Positions 1-8,362 of a DNA stretch of 64,000 bases are shown here, in pieces. The stretch spans positions 124,001 to 188,000 of the forward strand of contig MEFD01000015.1 of NCBI GenBank assembly GCA_001724995.1, in the 5' to 3' direction. The DNA is from Rubrivivax sp. SCN 71-131 (GTDB lineage Bacteria > Pseudomonadota > Gammaproteobacteria > Burkholderiales > Burkholderiaceae_C). Below the pieces are notes generated by a model. It had not been told where the DNA came from and did not search any database. It saw only the letters and a list, made by a program, of their open reading frames with translations. Numbering within the stretch: position 1 is the first letter of the stretch; the number at the start of each line of letters is the position of its first letter. A program made the translations under genes and the position numbers.

Positions 1-1631
1 GCCACCAGCGCGCGCAGCGTCTCGTCGTTGATGCGCTGCGCCTGGCGCTCGGCGTACAGCGTCTCGCGCTCGGCGCGCAGCGCGGCAAGCCGCAGCTTCA
101 TCTCCACCAGATAGCGCTGGCGGCGCTCGTGCACGGCCTCGGGCGAGTCGGCCTGCGCCTCGGGCGTCTGCGCGGCGTCGGGCGCATCGAGCATGTCGAT
201 GCGCTTGCGGTAGTCCTGCGTCAGGCGCCCCGCCGCTTCCTGGTGCCGCGCCCGCCACACGGCGTCGTCGGCCTGCGCGCCTTGCGGCGGCCGGGCCAGG
301 AAGTCGATCGCTGCGCGGCAGGCCGCCATGCGCGCCTGGCGATCCTCGCGCGCCAGCAGCGGCTCGCCGCTGGCGGGCAGCCGGCGCAGCGCCAGCGGCA
401 GGCCGATGCTGCCGATGACCAGCGTGCACAGGATGGTGCCGGTGGCCAGGAAGACGAGCTGATCGCGCGCCGGGAACGGCGTGCCGTCGGCCATCAGCAG
501 CGGCACCGACAGCGCACCGGCCAGCGTGACGGCGCCGCGGATGCCCGCCAGCGTCGTCGCCAGCGTGAGCAGGCGGGAGGGCCGCTCGCCGCTGCCACCA
601 CGCTCGCTCGCCCGCCACAGGCTGCCGCGCACGCCCAGCCAGAGCCAGATCCAGCGCAGCCCGAGCAGGCCGAGGCTGATCGCCAGCGCCTGGCCCGCCG
701 GCAGCCACCAGCGCTCCCCGGCCGCGTGCAGCGTTCGGCCAACGATCAACGGCAGTTGCAGCCCGAGCAGCAGGAACACCGCGCCGTTGAAGGCCGATTC
801 CATCATCGCCCACACGCCTTCGGACTGCATGCGCTCGCCGATGAAGGCGCTGCGCCGCAGGTCGGCGTAATTGGTCGTGAAACCCGCGGCCACCGCCGCG
901 AGGATGCCCGAGACGCCGACGTGCTCGGCCAGCAGGTAGGCGGCAAAGGGCAGCAGCACCAGCAGCAGCACCATCTGCGTGGCGGCGACGTCGCCGACGC
1001 GCCGCGTCACCGTCTCGCGCGCCGCGGCGAAACCCCAGCCCAGCAGCGCCCCCACGCCGAGGCCGCCAAGCGCCACCCAGAGGAACTCGCGCACCGCCGC
1101 GGTCCAGGAGAAGACGCCGGTCAGCGTGGCGGCGACGGCAAACTTCAGCGCCACCAGTCCGGAGGCGTCGTTGAGCAGCGATTCGCCCTGCAGCAGGTGC
1201 AGGGTGCGCGCGGGCAGGCCCAGGTTGCGCGTGATCGCCGACACCGCCACCGCATCGGTGGGCGAGACCACCGCGGCAAGCGCGAAGGCCACCGCCAGCG
1301 GCACCTCGGGCAGCAGCCAGTGGATCAGCGTGCCAAGGCCCAGCACCGTGAACAGCACCAGCCCCAGCGCCAGCCGCAGGATCGGCGCCTGCAGCGCGAA
1401 GAACTCGCGCTTGGGGATGCGCCAGCCGTCGGCGAACAGCAGCGGCGGGATGAACAGCGCGAGGAACAGCTCGGGATCGAAGGCGATGTGCAGCCCGTCC
1501 TGCGGCCAGGACAGCAGCGCGCCGAGCGCGATCTGGATCAGCGGCAGCGGAACGGCCCGCAGGTAGCGCGCCACGATCCCCGTCAGGGCTCCGAGCAGGA
1601 GAACCACCAGGACGATCTCGACGGCGTGCAT
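1..1631 (-). CDS. Na+/H+ antiporter, CPA1/NhaP-like (3' end beyond window)
   Basis: Inner-membrane sodium/proton exchanger, expected to import protons and expel Na+ for pH and ion homeostasis. Reading the minus strand from the ATG at 1631 gives a hydrophobic protein of more than 540 residues that runs off the left edge without a stop. It begins MHAVEIVLVVLLLGALTG and carries about a dozen hydrophobic segments. It contains the CPA1 signatures SPTDAVAV (the conserved Asp pair region) and GESLLNDASG (the ND motif needed for cation transport). A charged, coiled-coil-like cytoplasmic tail rich in Arg, Ala and Gln follows, as in the YjcE-type bacterial Na+/H+ antiporter family. It lies downstream of the flagellar/chemotaxis block on the same strand, 91 bp after the chemotaxis gene. 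The family is firm. The true C-terminus is not visible. Confidence 0.9.
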   Translation of the reverse strand, partial: MHAVEIVLVVLLLGALTGIVARYLRAVPLPLIQIALGALLSWPQDGLHIAFDPELFLALFIPPLLFADGWRIPKREFFALQAPILRLALGLVLFTVLGLGTLIHWLLPEVPLAVAFALAAVVSPTDAVAVSAITRNLGLPARTLHLLQGESLLNDASGLVALKFAVAATLTGVFSWTAAVREFLWVALGGLGVGALLGWGFAAARETVTRRVGDVAATQMVLLLVLLPFAAYLLAEHVGVSGILAAVAAGFTTNYADLRRSAFIGERMQSEGVWAMMESAFNGAVFLLLGLQLPLIVGRTLHAAGERWWLPAGQALAISLGLLGLRWIWLWLGVRGSLWRASERGGSGERPSRLLTLATTLAGIRGAVTLAGALSVPLLMADGTPFPARDQLVFLATGTILCTLVIGSIGLPLALRRLPASGEPLLAREDRQARMAACRAAIDFLARPPQGAQADDAVWRARHQEAAGRLTQDYRKRIDMLDAPDAAQTPEAQADSPEAVHERRQRYLVEMKLRLAALRAERETLYAERQAQRINDETLRALV

Positions 1632-1722
1632 GGACCCCCGAGTTTCAGGCAAGGAGCGGCTTGCCTGCGCCGCGACCCAGGACGCCACCGCAGCGGCCGG
1701 GGACTCCCCGGCTGCGGCTGCG

Positions 1723-3081
1723 CTAGAACCGGTACGCCAGCCGCAAGCCGCCCCAGTGACGGCCGTCGACGCTGATCGGCGCGGCCGTCTCCTTCATGAC
1801 GACGAACTGGCCACCGCCCATGTCGCGGCGGTAGGTCTGCAGCAGGAAGGGCTTGGTGTTGCGCGCGCTGGCCAGGCCGGTGCGGTCGTTGAAGATGCGC
1901 CGGCCGCGCGCGTTGGCCGTGTTCCAGGCAATGTCGCCCGGGCGCTGCGCCTGGTTGTAGGTGTTGTTGTGGCAGGGCACGTAGCCATTGCGGTCGACCG
2001 CGATGCAGAAGACCACCTTGTCGGAGAGTCCGAGCAGCTTCTCCTGCACCTGCGGGAAGAGCCGCTCGGCCAGCGCCGTGAAGCGGGTCGTGTGCTGCGC
2101 AGGCGAGCTGCCCTCGGCCGGGACATAGCGTTCGTCGAACAAGTCCGCGGCCGATGACGCGCCCGTGCGCAGGGCGTCCTCGAGCAGCTTGCCGACCTGC
2201 ATCGCGGCCTGCTGGGCAGCAGCGATGTAGGGCGTGTCCTCGGTCTGTACGCCGCAATCGGCGACCGCCTCGATCAGCTGCTCGGACACCTGCAGGAAAG
2301 TCTCGGTCCGCTGCAGCGCCGACTCCAGCGCCTGCGCCGTACGCTGCATCGACGCTTCGATGCCGCCCATGCTGCGGTCAAGCTCGCCGCACTGTCCGCT
2401 GCCCAGCCGGCTCGCCTCGCCGATGCGCTGCATCGCCTGCTCGACCTGCTGCAGCGCGGTGTGCACCTGCCCCTGCTCTTGCGCACCTTCGCTCGGGCGC
2501 GCGGTCTCGCGCGCCAGCAGCGCGATGCGCTCCTCCAGGGTGGCCACGGTGCCCATGATGTCCTTGGACGAGGATTCGACCCGGGCCGCGAGATCCTTGA
2601 CGGCGTCGGCGACAACCCCGAAGCCGCGCCCGGCATCGCCGGCACGCTTGGCCTCGACCGAGGCGTTGAAGGCCACGAGGCGGGTCTGCAGCGCGATCTG
2701 CGTGATCTGCCCCGCGGCCTCGGCCACCTGCTGCAGCGTCTGCACGATGGCGCTCACCTCGCCTCCCAGCGCCTGCACCGCCTCGCGCGCACTCCGTGCC
2801 GCGGCCAGGCCGCCCGAGGCCTCGCGATCGATCGCCTGCTGACTCTGCAGCAGCGTGCGCGCGTCGCCACCCAATCCCTGCAGGGCGCTGGCCTGCGCCG
2901 TCGCCAGGCGCGTGCTGTCGTCGAGCACGCCACGCACCTCGGCCGCATCGCGGCCCATCAGGCTCGCGTGGCCGCTCAGGCGGGCCGCCAGCGCGCGCGC
3001 ATCGGGGACGGCGGCGTCGACGACCGCTTCGACGCCGGCTTCGGCATCTGCCGCCTCGCGCCGCCTGATCAGCTTGAACAT
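1723..3081 (-). CDS. Soluble methyl-accepting chemotaxis protein with C-terminal Cache-like module
   Basis: Cytoplasmic chemotaxis transducer of 452 residues. I start it at MFKLIRR because CAGGAG lies just upstream; longer starts read through the intergenic gap. There is no transmembrane segment. A coiled-coil signalling domain occupies about residues 20-320, and its hairpin tip reads QTRLVAFNASVEAKRAGDAG instead of the usual QTN-ALNAA-EAARAGE pattern (see findings). The last 110 or so residues form a module with DRNGYVPCHNNTYNQAQRPG and a conserved end GRHWGGLRLAY, resembling the C-terminal part of Cache-type sensors found in many alpha- and betaproteobacterial chemotaxis proteins. The layout (signalling first, sensor last) is inverted relative to classical receptors. 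It follows fliA by 74 bp and probably belongs to the flagellar operon. The ligand is unknown. Confidence 0.85.
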   Translation of the reverse strand: MFKLIRRREAADAEAGVEAVVDAAVPDARALAARLSGHASLMGRDAAEVRGVLDDSTRLATAQASALQGLGGDARTLLQSQQAIDREASGGLAAARSAREAVQALGGEVSAIVQTLQQVAEAAGQITQIALQTRLVAFNASVEAKRAGDAGRGFGVVADAVKDLAARVESSSKDIMGTVATLEERIALLARETARPSEGAQEQGQVHTALQQVEQAMQRIGEASRLGSGQCGELDRSMGGIEASMQRTAQALESALQRTETFLQVSEQLIEAVADCGVQTEDTPYIAAAQQAAMQVGKLLEDALRTGASSAADLFDERYVPAEGSSPAQHTTRFTALAERLFPQVQEKLLGLSDKVVFCIAVDRNGYVPCHNNTYNQAQRPGDIAWNTANARGRRIFNDRTGLASARNTKPFLLQTYRRDMGGGQFVVMKETAAPISVDGRHWGGLRLAYRF

Positions 3082-3155
3082 TGCCTTGCGCTCCTGTTCG
3101 AATGCCACGCCGACCTTGACCGCGAAGGCCGCGTCGCGGGGCCTTCGGGCCGCCG

Positions 3156-3869
3156 CTACCACTCGCGCAGCCGCGTGCGCAGCCGAGCGATCGACTGGCT
3201 GTGCAGCTGGCACACGCGGCTCTCGGTGACGCCGAGCACGGCCGCGATCTCCTTCAGGTTCATGTCCTGCTCGTAGTACATGCTCATCACCAGCTGCTCG
3301 CGCTCGGGCAGGTTCTTGATCGCATCGACGAGGGCACGGCGCATGCGCTGGTCCTCGACGCGCCCCAGCGGATTGGCCTCCTCGTCGGCGACGTGGCGGT
3401 CCAGGTAGTCGTCGTCACCGCCGTCGCTGCTCATGTCCTCGAGGTAGATCAGCTGCGTGCCGCGCACCTTGCCCAGCAGTTCCTGGTACTCCCTCAGCCC
3501 GAGCCCCATCTCCGCGGCGATCTCGCCTTCGCTGGGCGCGCGGCCCAGGCGCTGCTCGAGGCGATGGACGGCGTTCTCGATCGAACGCTGGTGGCGCCTG
3601 TCGCCGCGGCTCATCCAGTCGCTGCCGCGCAGCTCGTCGAGCATGGCGCCGCGGATGCGCTGCGTGGCAAAGGTCTCGAACTGCACGCCCTGCGCGGCGT
3701 CGAAGCGCGTCAGTGCGTCCGACAGCCCGATCATGCCGACCTGGATCAGGTCGTCGAGCTCGACGTTGGCCGGCAGCTTGGCGATCATCTGGTGCGCCAG
3801 CCGGCGCACGAGGGGGCTGTACTGCCGCAGCAGCGAGCTGGCGTCGAGTTGTCCCTTGGCGGTGTACAT
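3156..3869 (-). CDS. fliA: RNA polymerase sigma-28 factor for flagellar genes
   Basis: FliA directs RNA polymerase to class III flagellar and chemotaxis promoters (TAAA-N15-GCCGATAA type). The 237-residue protein starts MYTAKGQLDASSLLRQYSPL and has the usual FliA length of about 240. Sigma region 2 holds ELDDLIQVGMIGLSDAL and FETFATQRIRGAMLDELR. Region 3 contains GRAPSEGEIAAEMGL, and region 4 near the C-terminus has LPEREQLVMSMYYEQDMNLKEIAAVLGVTESRVCQLHSQ split over its helix-turn-helix. The gene follows flhG by 26 bp. Two chemoreceptor genes elsewhere in the window (starts at 9840 and 21346) have FliA-like promoters, so this factor probably acts on them. FliA is normally held by the anti-sigma factor FlgM, which is not encoded here. 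Confidence 0.96.
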   Translation of the reverse strand: MYTAKGQLDASSLLRQYSPLVRRLAHQMIAKLPANVELDDLIQVGMIGLSDALTRFDAAQGVQFETFATQRIRGAMLDELRGSDWMSRGDRRHQRSIENAVHRLEQRLGRAPSEGEIAAEMGLGLREYQELLGKVRGTQLIYLEDMSSDGGDDDYLDRHVADEEANPLGRVEDQRMRRALVDAIKNLPEREQLVMSMYYEQDMNLKEIAAVLGVTESRVCQLHSQSIARLRTRLREW

Positions 3870-3895
3870 GGTGACAAGCCTGTGGATGGATCGGA

Positions 3896-4729
3896 TCAAA
3901 GGGCGGCGAGCGCGGCCTCGCGCGGCGCCATGGCACGGGGCTGCGGCCCGGTCGACGCGCGCGCCGCGCCCGAGGCAGGCGGCAGGCGGCCGTCCGCGCC
4001 CGCGTCGATCTGGGCCTGCAGCAGACGGGCAAGGTCCTCGTCCTGCGCGGCCTGCGGGTCGCGCAACGGGTCGACCGTCGCACTCGCGTACAGCACGGCA
4101 CCGAGGAAGGTGTCGGCACAACTGGCCAGGCGCTCGACGATCAGGCCGGCACGGCGCCCGAGGGGGCTGGCTGCCAGCAGCAGGTCGAAGGTCAGGAGGG
4201 CGCAGCGCTGCGCCAGCAGCTTGCAGCCGGCGTAGGCCTGCTTGATCGCCTCCGGGTCATCGGCGGCCAGCAGCAGCGGCCGCGCCGCGCGCCGGCCGAG
4301 CATGCGCGCCAGGTCGGTCGGATCGGCGTGCAGCAACACGAGGTCGCAGGCCGGTGCGGCGTCGCCGACGGCGTCGACGAAGGACGCCGCCGAGCCGCGT
4401 GCGTCGACATGGGCCAGTGGCAGGCCGCGCGCGGCCAGGTAGGCGACCTGGGGATGCAGCGTCTCGACGCCGGCGGCGAGATCGATCACCGCCATCTCGT
4501 GCGGCCGCGGCGCGGTGCCGGCGGCGTCGACGACGAGCACGCGGCGCCCTTGCGCGGCCAGCGCCGTGCTGAGCAGTCCGAGCACCGCCTGGCCGGCGGG
4601 GACGAAGGGGTTGGCGACCACCGGCAGCAACTGCCGGCGGCGTGCCCCGGCGAAGAGGCGGCGCAGGCCGCTGGCCTGGTCGGGCAGGTCCTCGAAGCGC
4701 CGCGTGCGCGGGGCTGCGTCGTCGAGCAT
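3896..4729 (-). CDS. flhG: FlhG/FleN-like MinD-family protein with degenerate Walker A
   Basis: FlhG-type proteins control flagellar number by stimulating the FlhF GTPase. The 277-residue protein keeps the N-terminal FlhF-activating motif DQASGLR (residues 17-23). Where MinD/FlhG normally have the deviant Walker A KGGVGKT, it reads NPFVPAGQA (about 40-48), so nucleotide binding is probably lost. The following strand VLVVDA is retained, as is the rest of the MinD-like fold in outline. I start at the second ATG (4729) because AGAGG lies 9 nt before it, whereas the first ATG (4738) directly abuts that sequence. It sits between flhF (25 bp away) and fliA in the standard flagellar order. Family by position and motif is solid. 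Loss of ATPase activity is inferred. Confidence 0.85.
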   Translation of the reverse strand: MLDDAAPRTRRFEDLPDQASGLRRLFAGARRRQLLPVVANPFVPAGQAVLGLLSTALAAQGRRVLVVDAAGTAPRPHEMAVIDLAAGVETLHPQVAYLAARGLPLAHVDARGSAASFVDAVGDAAPACDLVLLHADPTDLARMLGRRAARPLLLAADDPEAIKQAYAGCKLLAQRCALLTFDLLLAASPLGRRAGLIVERLASCADTFLGAVLYASATVDPLRDPQAAQDEDLARLLQAQIDAGADGRLPPASGAARASTGPQPRAMAPREAALAAL

Positions 4730-4754
4730 GGCGTGCATCCTCTTGGCCTTCGCT

Positions 4755-6263
4755 TCAGGCGCCCACGCCGGTCATCGCCGGGCCCCGCGCGGCCTGGCCG
4801 CTGAAGACGAGCTTGACGTCGACGTTGTCGAGCTTCCAGGCGGCCGAGCCGCCGCTGCGCAGCGCGCGCTGCACCAGCGCCTGCGCCGACAGGCGATGCC
4901 AGTCCTCGGGAACGCGCTGGCCGTTGGCCACCGCCAGCACCTTGACCTTGTGGCGGATGAGCGCGTCCAGCGCCGGCGCGAGCTTCATCGCCTCGTCGAT
5001 CTTCGAGAGGATGACGCCGCGGCAGGTGCCGGCGCGGTAGGCCGAGAGCACGTCCTCGACCGTCTCGCCCTGGCTGGCGGCGTTCACCACCAGCAGCCGG
5101 TTGACGGCGCGGTGCGTGAGCATGTCGAGCAGTTCCTTGGTGCGCGTGTCGCGCTGCGCCATGCCGGCGGTGTCGATGAGCACCATCTTCTTGCCCGCCA
5201 GCAGCTCGAGCAGGTCGTCGAGCGAGGCGCGATCGTGCGCGGTGTGCACCGGCACGCCGAGGATGCGGCCGTAGGCGCGCAGCTGCTCGTGGGCGCCGAT
5301 GCGGTAGGCGTCCAGCGTGATCAGGCCGAGGTTGCCGGCGCCGTGCCGCGCCGCGAAGGCCGCGGCCAGCTTGGCGGTGCTCGTCGTCTTGCCCACGCCG
5401 GTGGGTCCGATGAGGGCGTAGACGCCGCCCTGGTCCTCGAGCGCGCTTTCCTGCTCACCGGTGATCAGGTTGCGCTGCAGGATGCCGCCGGCCCATTCCG
5501 CCTCGTCGCCCTCGACCGGCAGGCTCTCCACCAGCTTGCGCACCAGCGCCGGCGAGAAGCCGCACTCGAGCAGCCGGTGGCTGAGGAGCGCCTGTCGCGG
5601 CTGGCGCTGCAGCTTCTCGATGAAGGCCAGCTCGCCAAAGCGCTGCTCGATCAGCCCGCGCACCGAGCGCAGCTCGCGCAGCATCTCCTGCTGTTCGCGC
5701 TGCAACTCGATCGAGGCGCGCTCGGGCACGGCGACGCGCGGTCCCAGGCTCGTCGCCTCGGCAGCGCGCATCTGCTCCTGCAGCCCGCGCAGCAGCTGCG
5801 TCTCGGCGTCGGACACCGCCGCCGGCGCCACCGCGGCGCGAGGCGCGGCCGGCGCGGCCGGCGCGGCCGGCACGGCGCGCGGCTCTTCGGCCGGCACGGC
5901 GGCCTGCCCGTCCAGCTCGCTGCGGCGGCGCTTGAGCATGCGCTCGCGCACGTAGTCCTGGAAGGAGAGCGTGCTCATCGCCAGTCGCTCGACGTCGCGC
6001 TCGACCGGATCGTCGGTGGGCACGAGCGCGATCGAAGCCGGCGCGGACCGCGACGCCGCCGCACGCACCGCCCCGGACACCGCCGAGGGCGCCGCCGCAC
6101 CCAGCCTCTCGAGCTGGGGCAGGCTCTCGGGCGCCATCGCCAGCACCTCCACCCCTTCGGGACAGGGGCGGGTGGACATCACGACGGCGTCCTTGCCGAA
6201 GGCCTGCCGCACGAGGGCCAGCGCCTCGCGAGAGCTGCGACCGGTGAAGCGCTTGAGGTTCAT
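4755..6263 (-). CDS. flhF: Flagellar biosynthesis SRP-family GTPase
   Basis: FlhF is the SRP-type GTPase that places or licenses flagellar basal bodies at the inner membrane. The 502-residue protein has the FlhF N-terminus (MNLKRFTGRSSREALALVRQ) and an Ala/Pro linker around residues 125-150. The NG domain carries a P-loop GPTGVGKT at 286-293, and LGLITLDAYRIGAHEQL and the TAGM region represent the further SRP GTPase motifs. The Ala/Pro linker is encoded by a short tandem GCC-GGC-GCG type repeat near 5845-5875. The ATG overlaps the flhA stop by 4 bp, and GGAGG lies 6 nt before the start, implying translational coupling. Its GTPase would be activated by the DQAxGLR motif of the neighbouring FlhG. 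Confidence 0.97.
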   Translation of the reverse strand: MNLKRFTGRSSREALALVRQAFGKDAVVMSTRPCPEGVEVLAMAPESLPQLERLGAAAPSAVSGAVRAAASRSAPASIALVPTDDPVERDVERLAMSTLSFQDYVRERMLKRRRSELDGQAAVPAEEPRAVPAAPAAPAAPRAAVAPAAVSDAETQLLRGLQEQMRAAEATSLGPRVAVPERASIELQREQQEMLRELRSVRGLIEQRFGELAFIEKLQRQPRQALLSHRLLECGFSPALVRKLVESLPVEGDEAEWAGGILQRNLITGEQESALEDQGGVYALIGPTGVGKTTSTAKLAAAFAARHGAGNLGLITLDAYRIGAHEQLRAYGRILGVPVHTAHDRASLDDLLELLAGKKMVLIDTAGMAQRDTRTKELLDMLTHRAVNRLLVVNAASQGETVEDVLSAYRAGTCRGVILSKIDEAMKLAPALDALIRHKVKVLAVANGQRVPEDWHRLSAQALVQRALRSGGSAAWKLDNVDVKLVFSGQAARGPAMTGVGA

Positions 6264-8362
6264 GCCAGACCTCCGATGACCGAGCCGATGCGGATCGAAT
6301 GGGTTTCAGGGATTTCGCTGTGCGAGAGCACGCGCAGGCGCGGCGCGGCGCGGCGCAGCAGCCGGGCGATCGGCGCGCGCAGCAGGTCGGGGACGAGCAG
6401 GCACGCCGGCAGGCCCAGGCTCTCCTGCCGCGTCGTGGTTTCCGCGGCGCTCTTCGTCAGCGTCTCGGCCACGCCCGGGTCGAGCGCCGCACCATGCGGC
6501 GAGGACAGCGCCTGTGCCACCAGGCGCTCGAGCTCGGGCTCGAGCGCGATCACGTCTAGTTCGGTCACCGGGCCGTAGATCTGCTGCACGATCATCGGCG
6601 CCAGGTGCACGCGGATGCGCGCCACCAGCTCCGCCGGGTCGGTGACGCTGCCGGCGTGCTCGGCCAGGCACTCGACGATCGAGCGCATGTCGCGGATGTG
6701 CACGCCTTCTTCGAGCAGCAGCTGCAGCACCTTCTGCAGCGTGGAGATTCCGACCATCTTGGGGACCACGTCCTCGATCAACTTCGGGGCCAGCTTGGTG
6801 ACGTGCTCGACCAGCGCCTGGGTCTCCACCCGACCCAGCAGCCGCGCGGCACTCACCTGCATCAAGTGTGAGAGGTGGGTCGCCACGACGGTGCTGCAAT
6901 CAACAACCGTAAATCCGCTCATTTGGGCGGTCTCCTTGTGACGCTCCTCGATCCACACCGCCGGCAGCCCGAACGCCGGGTCGGTGGTCTTCGTGCCGGG
7001 CAGCTGGATGGTCGCGCCGCCGGGGTTGATCGCCAGGGACTGGCCCGGGAAGGCCTCGCCCTGCCCCACGACGGCGCCGCGCAGCGTGATCTGGTAGGTG
7101 CTCGGCTTGAGCTCGAGGTTGTCGCGGATGTGCACCGGCGGCGGCAGGAAGCCCACGTCCTGCGCGAACTTCTTGCGCACGCCCTTGATGCGCCCGAGCA
7201 GGTCGGCGGCACTGCCGGCGCGCGCCTTGTCGACGAGCGTGATCAGGCGGTAGCCGACCTCCAGGCCCAGGGTGTCCACCGGCGCCAGGTCGTCCCAGCT
7301 CGCCTCGGTGCCGGCCACCGGCGCGTCGCCGGCCGGTCGCGGTGCGGCCGCCTGTGCGGCCTCGGCACGCAGGCGCCTGAGCAGCATCCAGGCCAGCCAG
7401 CCCAGCGCCCCGCCGACGAGCCAGAAGACGACATGCGGCATCCCCGGCACCAGGCCCAGGCCGAAGACGATGCCCGCGGCAATGGCCAGCGAGCGCGGCG
7501 AGTCGAACACCTGGCCGCGGATCTGCGAACCCACGTCCTCGTCCTTGCCCACGCGCGAGACGACCATCGCCGAGGCCACCGAGATCAGCAGCGCCGGGAT
7601 CTGCGCCACCAGCGCATCGCCGACCGCCATCGTGATGTAGCTGCCGGCGGCCTCGCCTGCGCTCATGCCGTGGCTGGCCATGCCGATGATGAAGCCGCCG
7701 ACGATGGTGATGAAGAGGATCAGCAGGCCGGCCATGGCGTCGCCGCGCACGAACTTGCTGGCACCGTCCATGGAGCCGAAGAAGTCCGCCTCCTCGCCGA
7801 CCTCGGCACGGCGCTTCTTCGCCTCCTGCTCGTCGATGAGGCCGGCGTTGAGGTCGGCGTCGATCGCCATCTGCTTGCCCGGCATGGCGTCCAGGGTGAA
7901 GCGCGCGCCGACCTCGGCGATGCGCTCGGCGCCCTTGGTGACGACGACGAAGTTGATGACGACGAGGATGGCGAAGACGATCAGGCCGACGGCGAAGTTG
8001 TCGCCGATGAGCACGTGCCCGAAGGACTCGATCACCTTGCCCGCCGCGCCCGGGCCGTTGTGGCCGTCCATCAGCACCACGCGCGTGGAGGCGACGTTCA
8101 GCGACAGCCGCATCAGCGTCGTCACCAGCAGCACCGTCGGCAGCGCGGTGAAATCCAGCGGCTTGACCATCTGCGCCGAGACCATCATCACCATCAGCGC
8201 CATCGCGATGTTGGTGGTGAACAGCAGATCCAGCAGGAAGGCCGGCAGCGGCAGCACCATCATCGTCAGCATGAGCACGACGAAGAGGGGGATGGTCAGC
8301 GTCTTCACCTGCCCGGCGTGCGGGCCGATCCACGTCTGCAGGCGCTGCATCAGTGATCTCAT
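6260..8362 (-). CDS. flhA: Flagellar type III export gate protein FlhA
   Basis: FlhA is the nine-subunit export gate of the flagellar type III secretion apparatus; it couples proton flow to substrate export and docks chaperone complexes with its cytoplasmic domain. The 700-residue length is typical. The N-terminal half has about eight transmembrane segments, including LLDLLFTTNIAMALMVMM and the conserved loop LPTVLLVTTLMRLSLNVAST, followed by the FHIPEP region GARFTLDAMPGKQMAIDADL. The soluble half begins near residue 330 and contains RDNLELKPSTYQITLRG. Start and stop overlap flhF and flhB by 4 bp each (ATGA), so the three genes are coupled. Confidence 0.97.
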   Translation of the reverse strand: MRSLMQRLQTWIGPHAGQVKTLTIPLFVVLMLTMMVLPLPAFLLDLLFTTNIAMALMVMMVSAQMVKPLDFTALPTVLLVTTLMRLSLNVASTRVVLMDGHNGPGAAGKVIESFGHVLIGDNFAVGLIVFAILVVINFVVVTKGAERIAEVGARFTLDAMPGKQMAIDADLNAGLIDEQEAKKRRAEVGEEADFFGSMDGASKFVRGDAMAGLLILFITIVGGFIIGMASHGMSAGEAAGSYITMAVGDALVAQIPALLISVASAMVVSRVGKDEDVGSQIRGQVFDSPRSLAIAAGIVFGLGLVPGMPHVVFWLVGGALGWLAWMLLRRLRAEAAQAAAPRPAGDAPVAGTEASWDDLAPVDTLGLEVGYRLITLVDKARAGSAADLLGRIKGVRKKFAQDVGFLPPPVHIRDNLELKPSTYQITLRGAVVGQGEAFPGQSLAINPGGATIQLPGTKTTDPAFGLPAVWIEERHKETAQMSGFTVVDCSTVVATHLSHLMQVSAARLLGRVETQALVEHVTKLAPKLIEDVVPKMVGISTLQKVLQLLLEEGVHIRDMRSIVECLAEHAGSVTDPAELVARIRVHLAPMIVQQIYGPVTELDVIALEPELERLVAQALSSPHGAALDPGVAETLTKSAAETTTRQESLGLPACLLVPDLLRAPIARLLRRAAPRLRVLSHSEIPETHSIRIGSVIGGLA

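Noticed and set aside
1723..3213. Longer version of the soluble chemotaxis protein starting at 3213
   Set aside because: The extra 44 residues overlap the fliA 3' end and lack family similarity; CAGGAG before MFKLIRR supports the shorter start.
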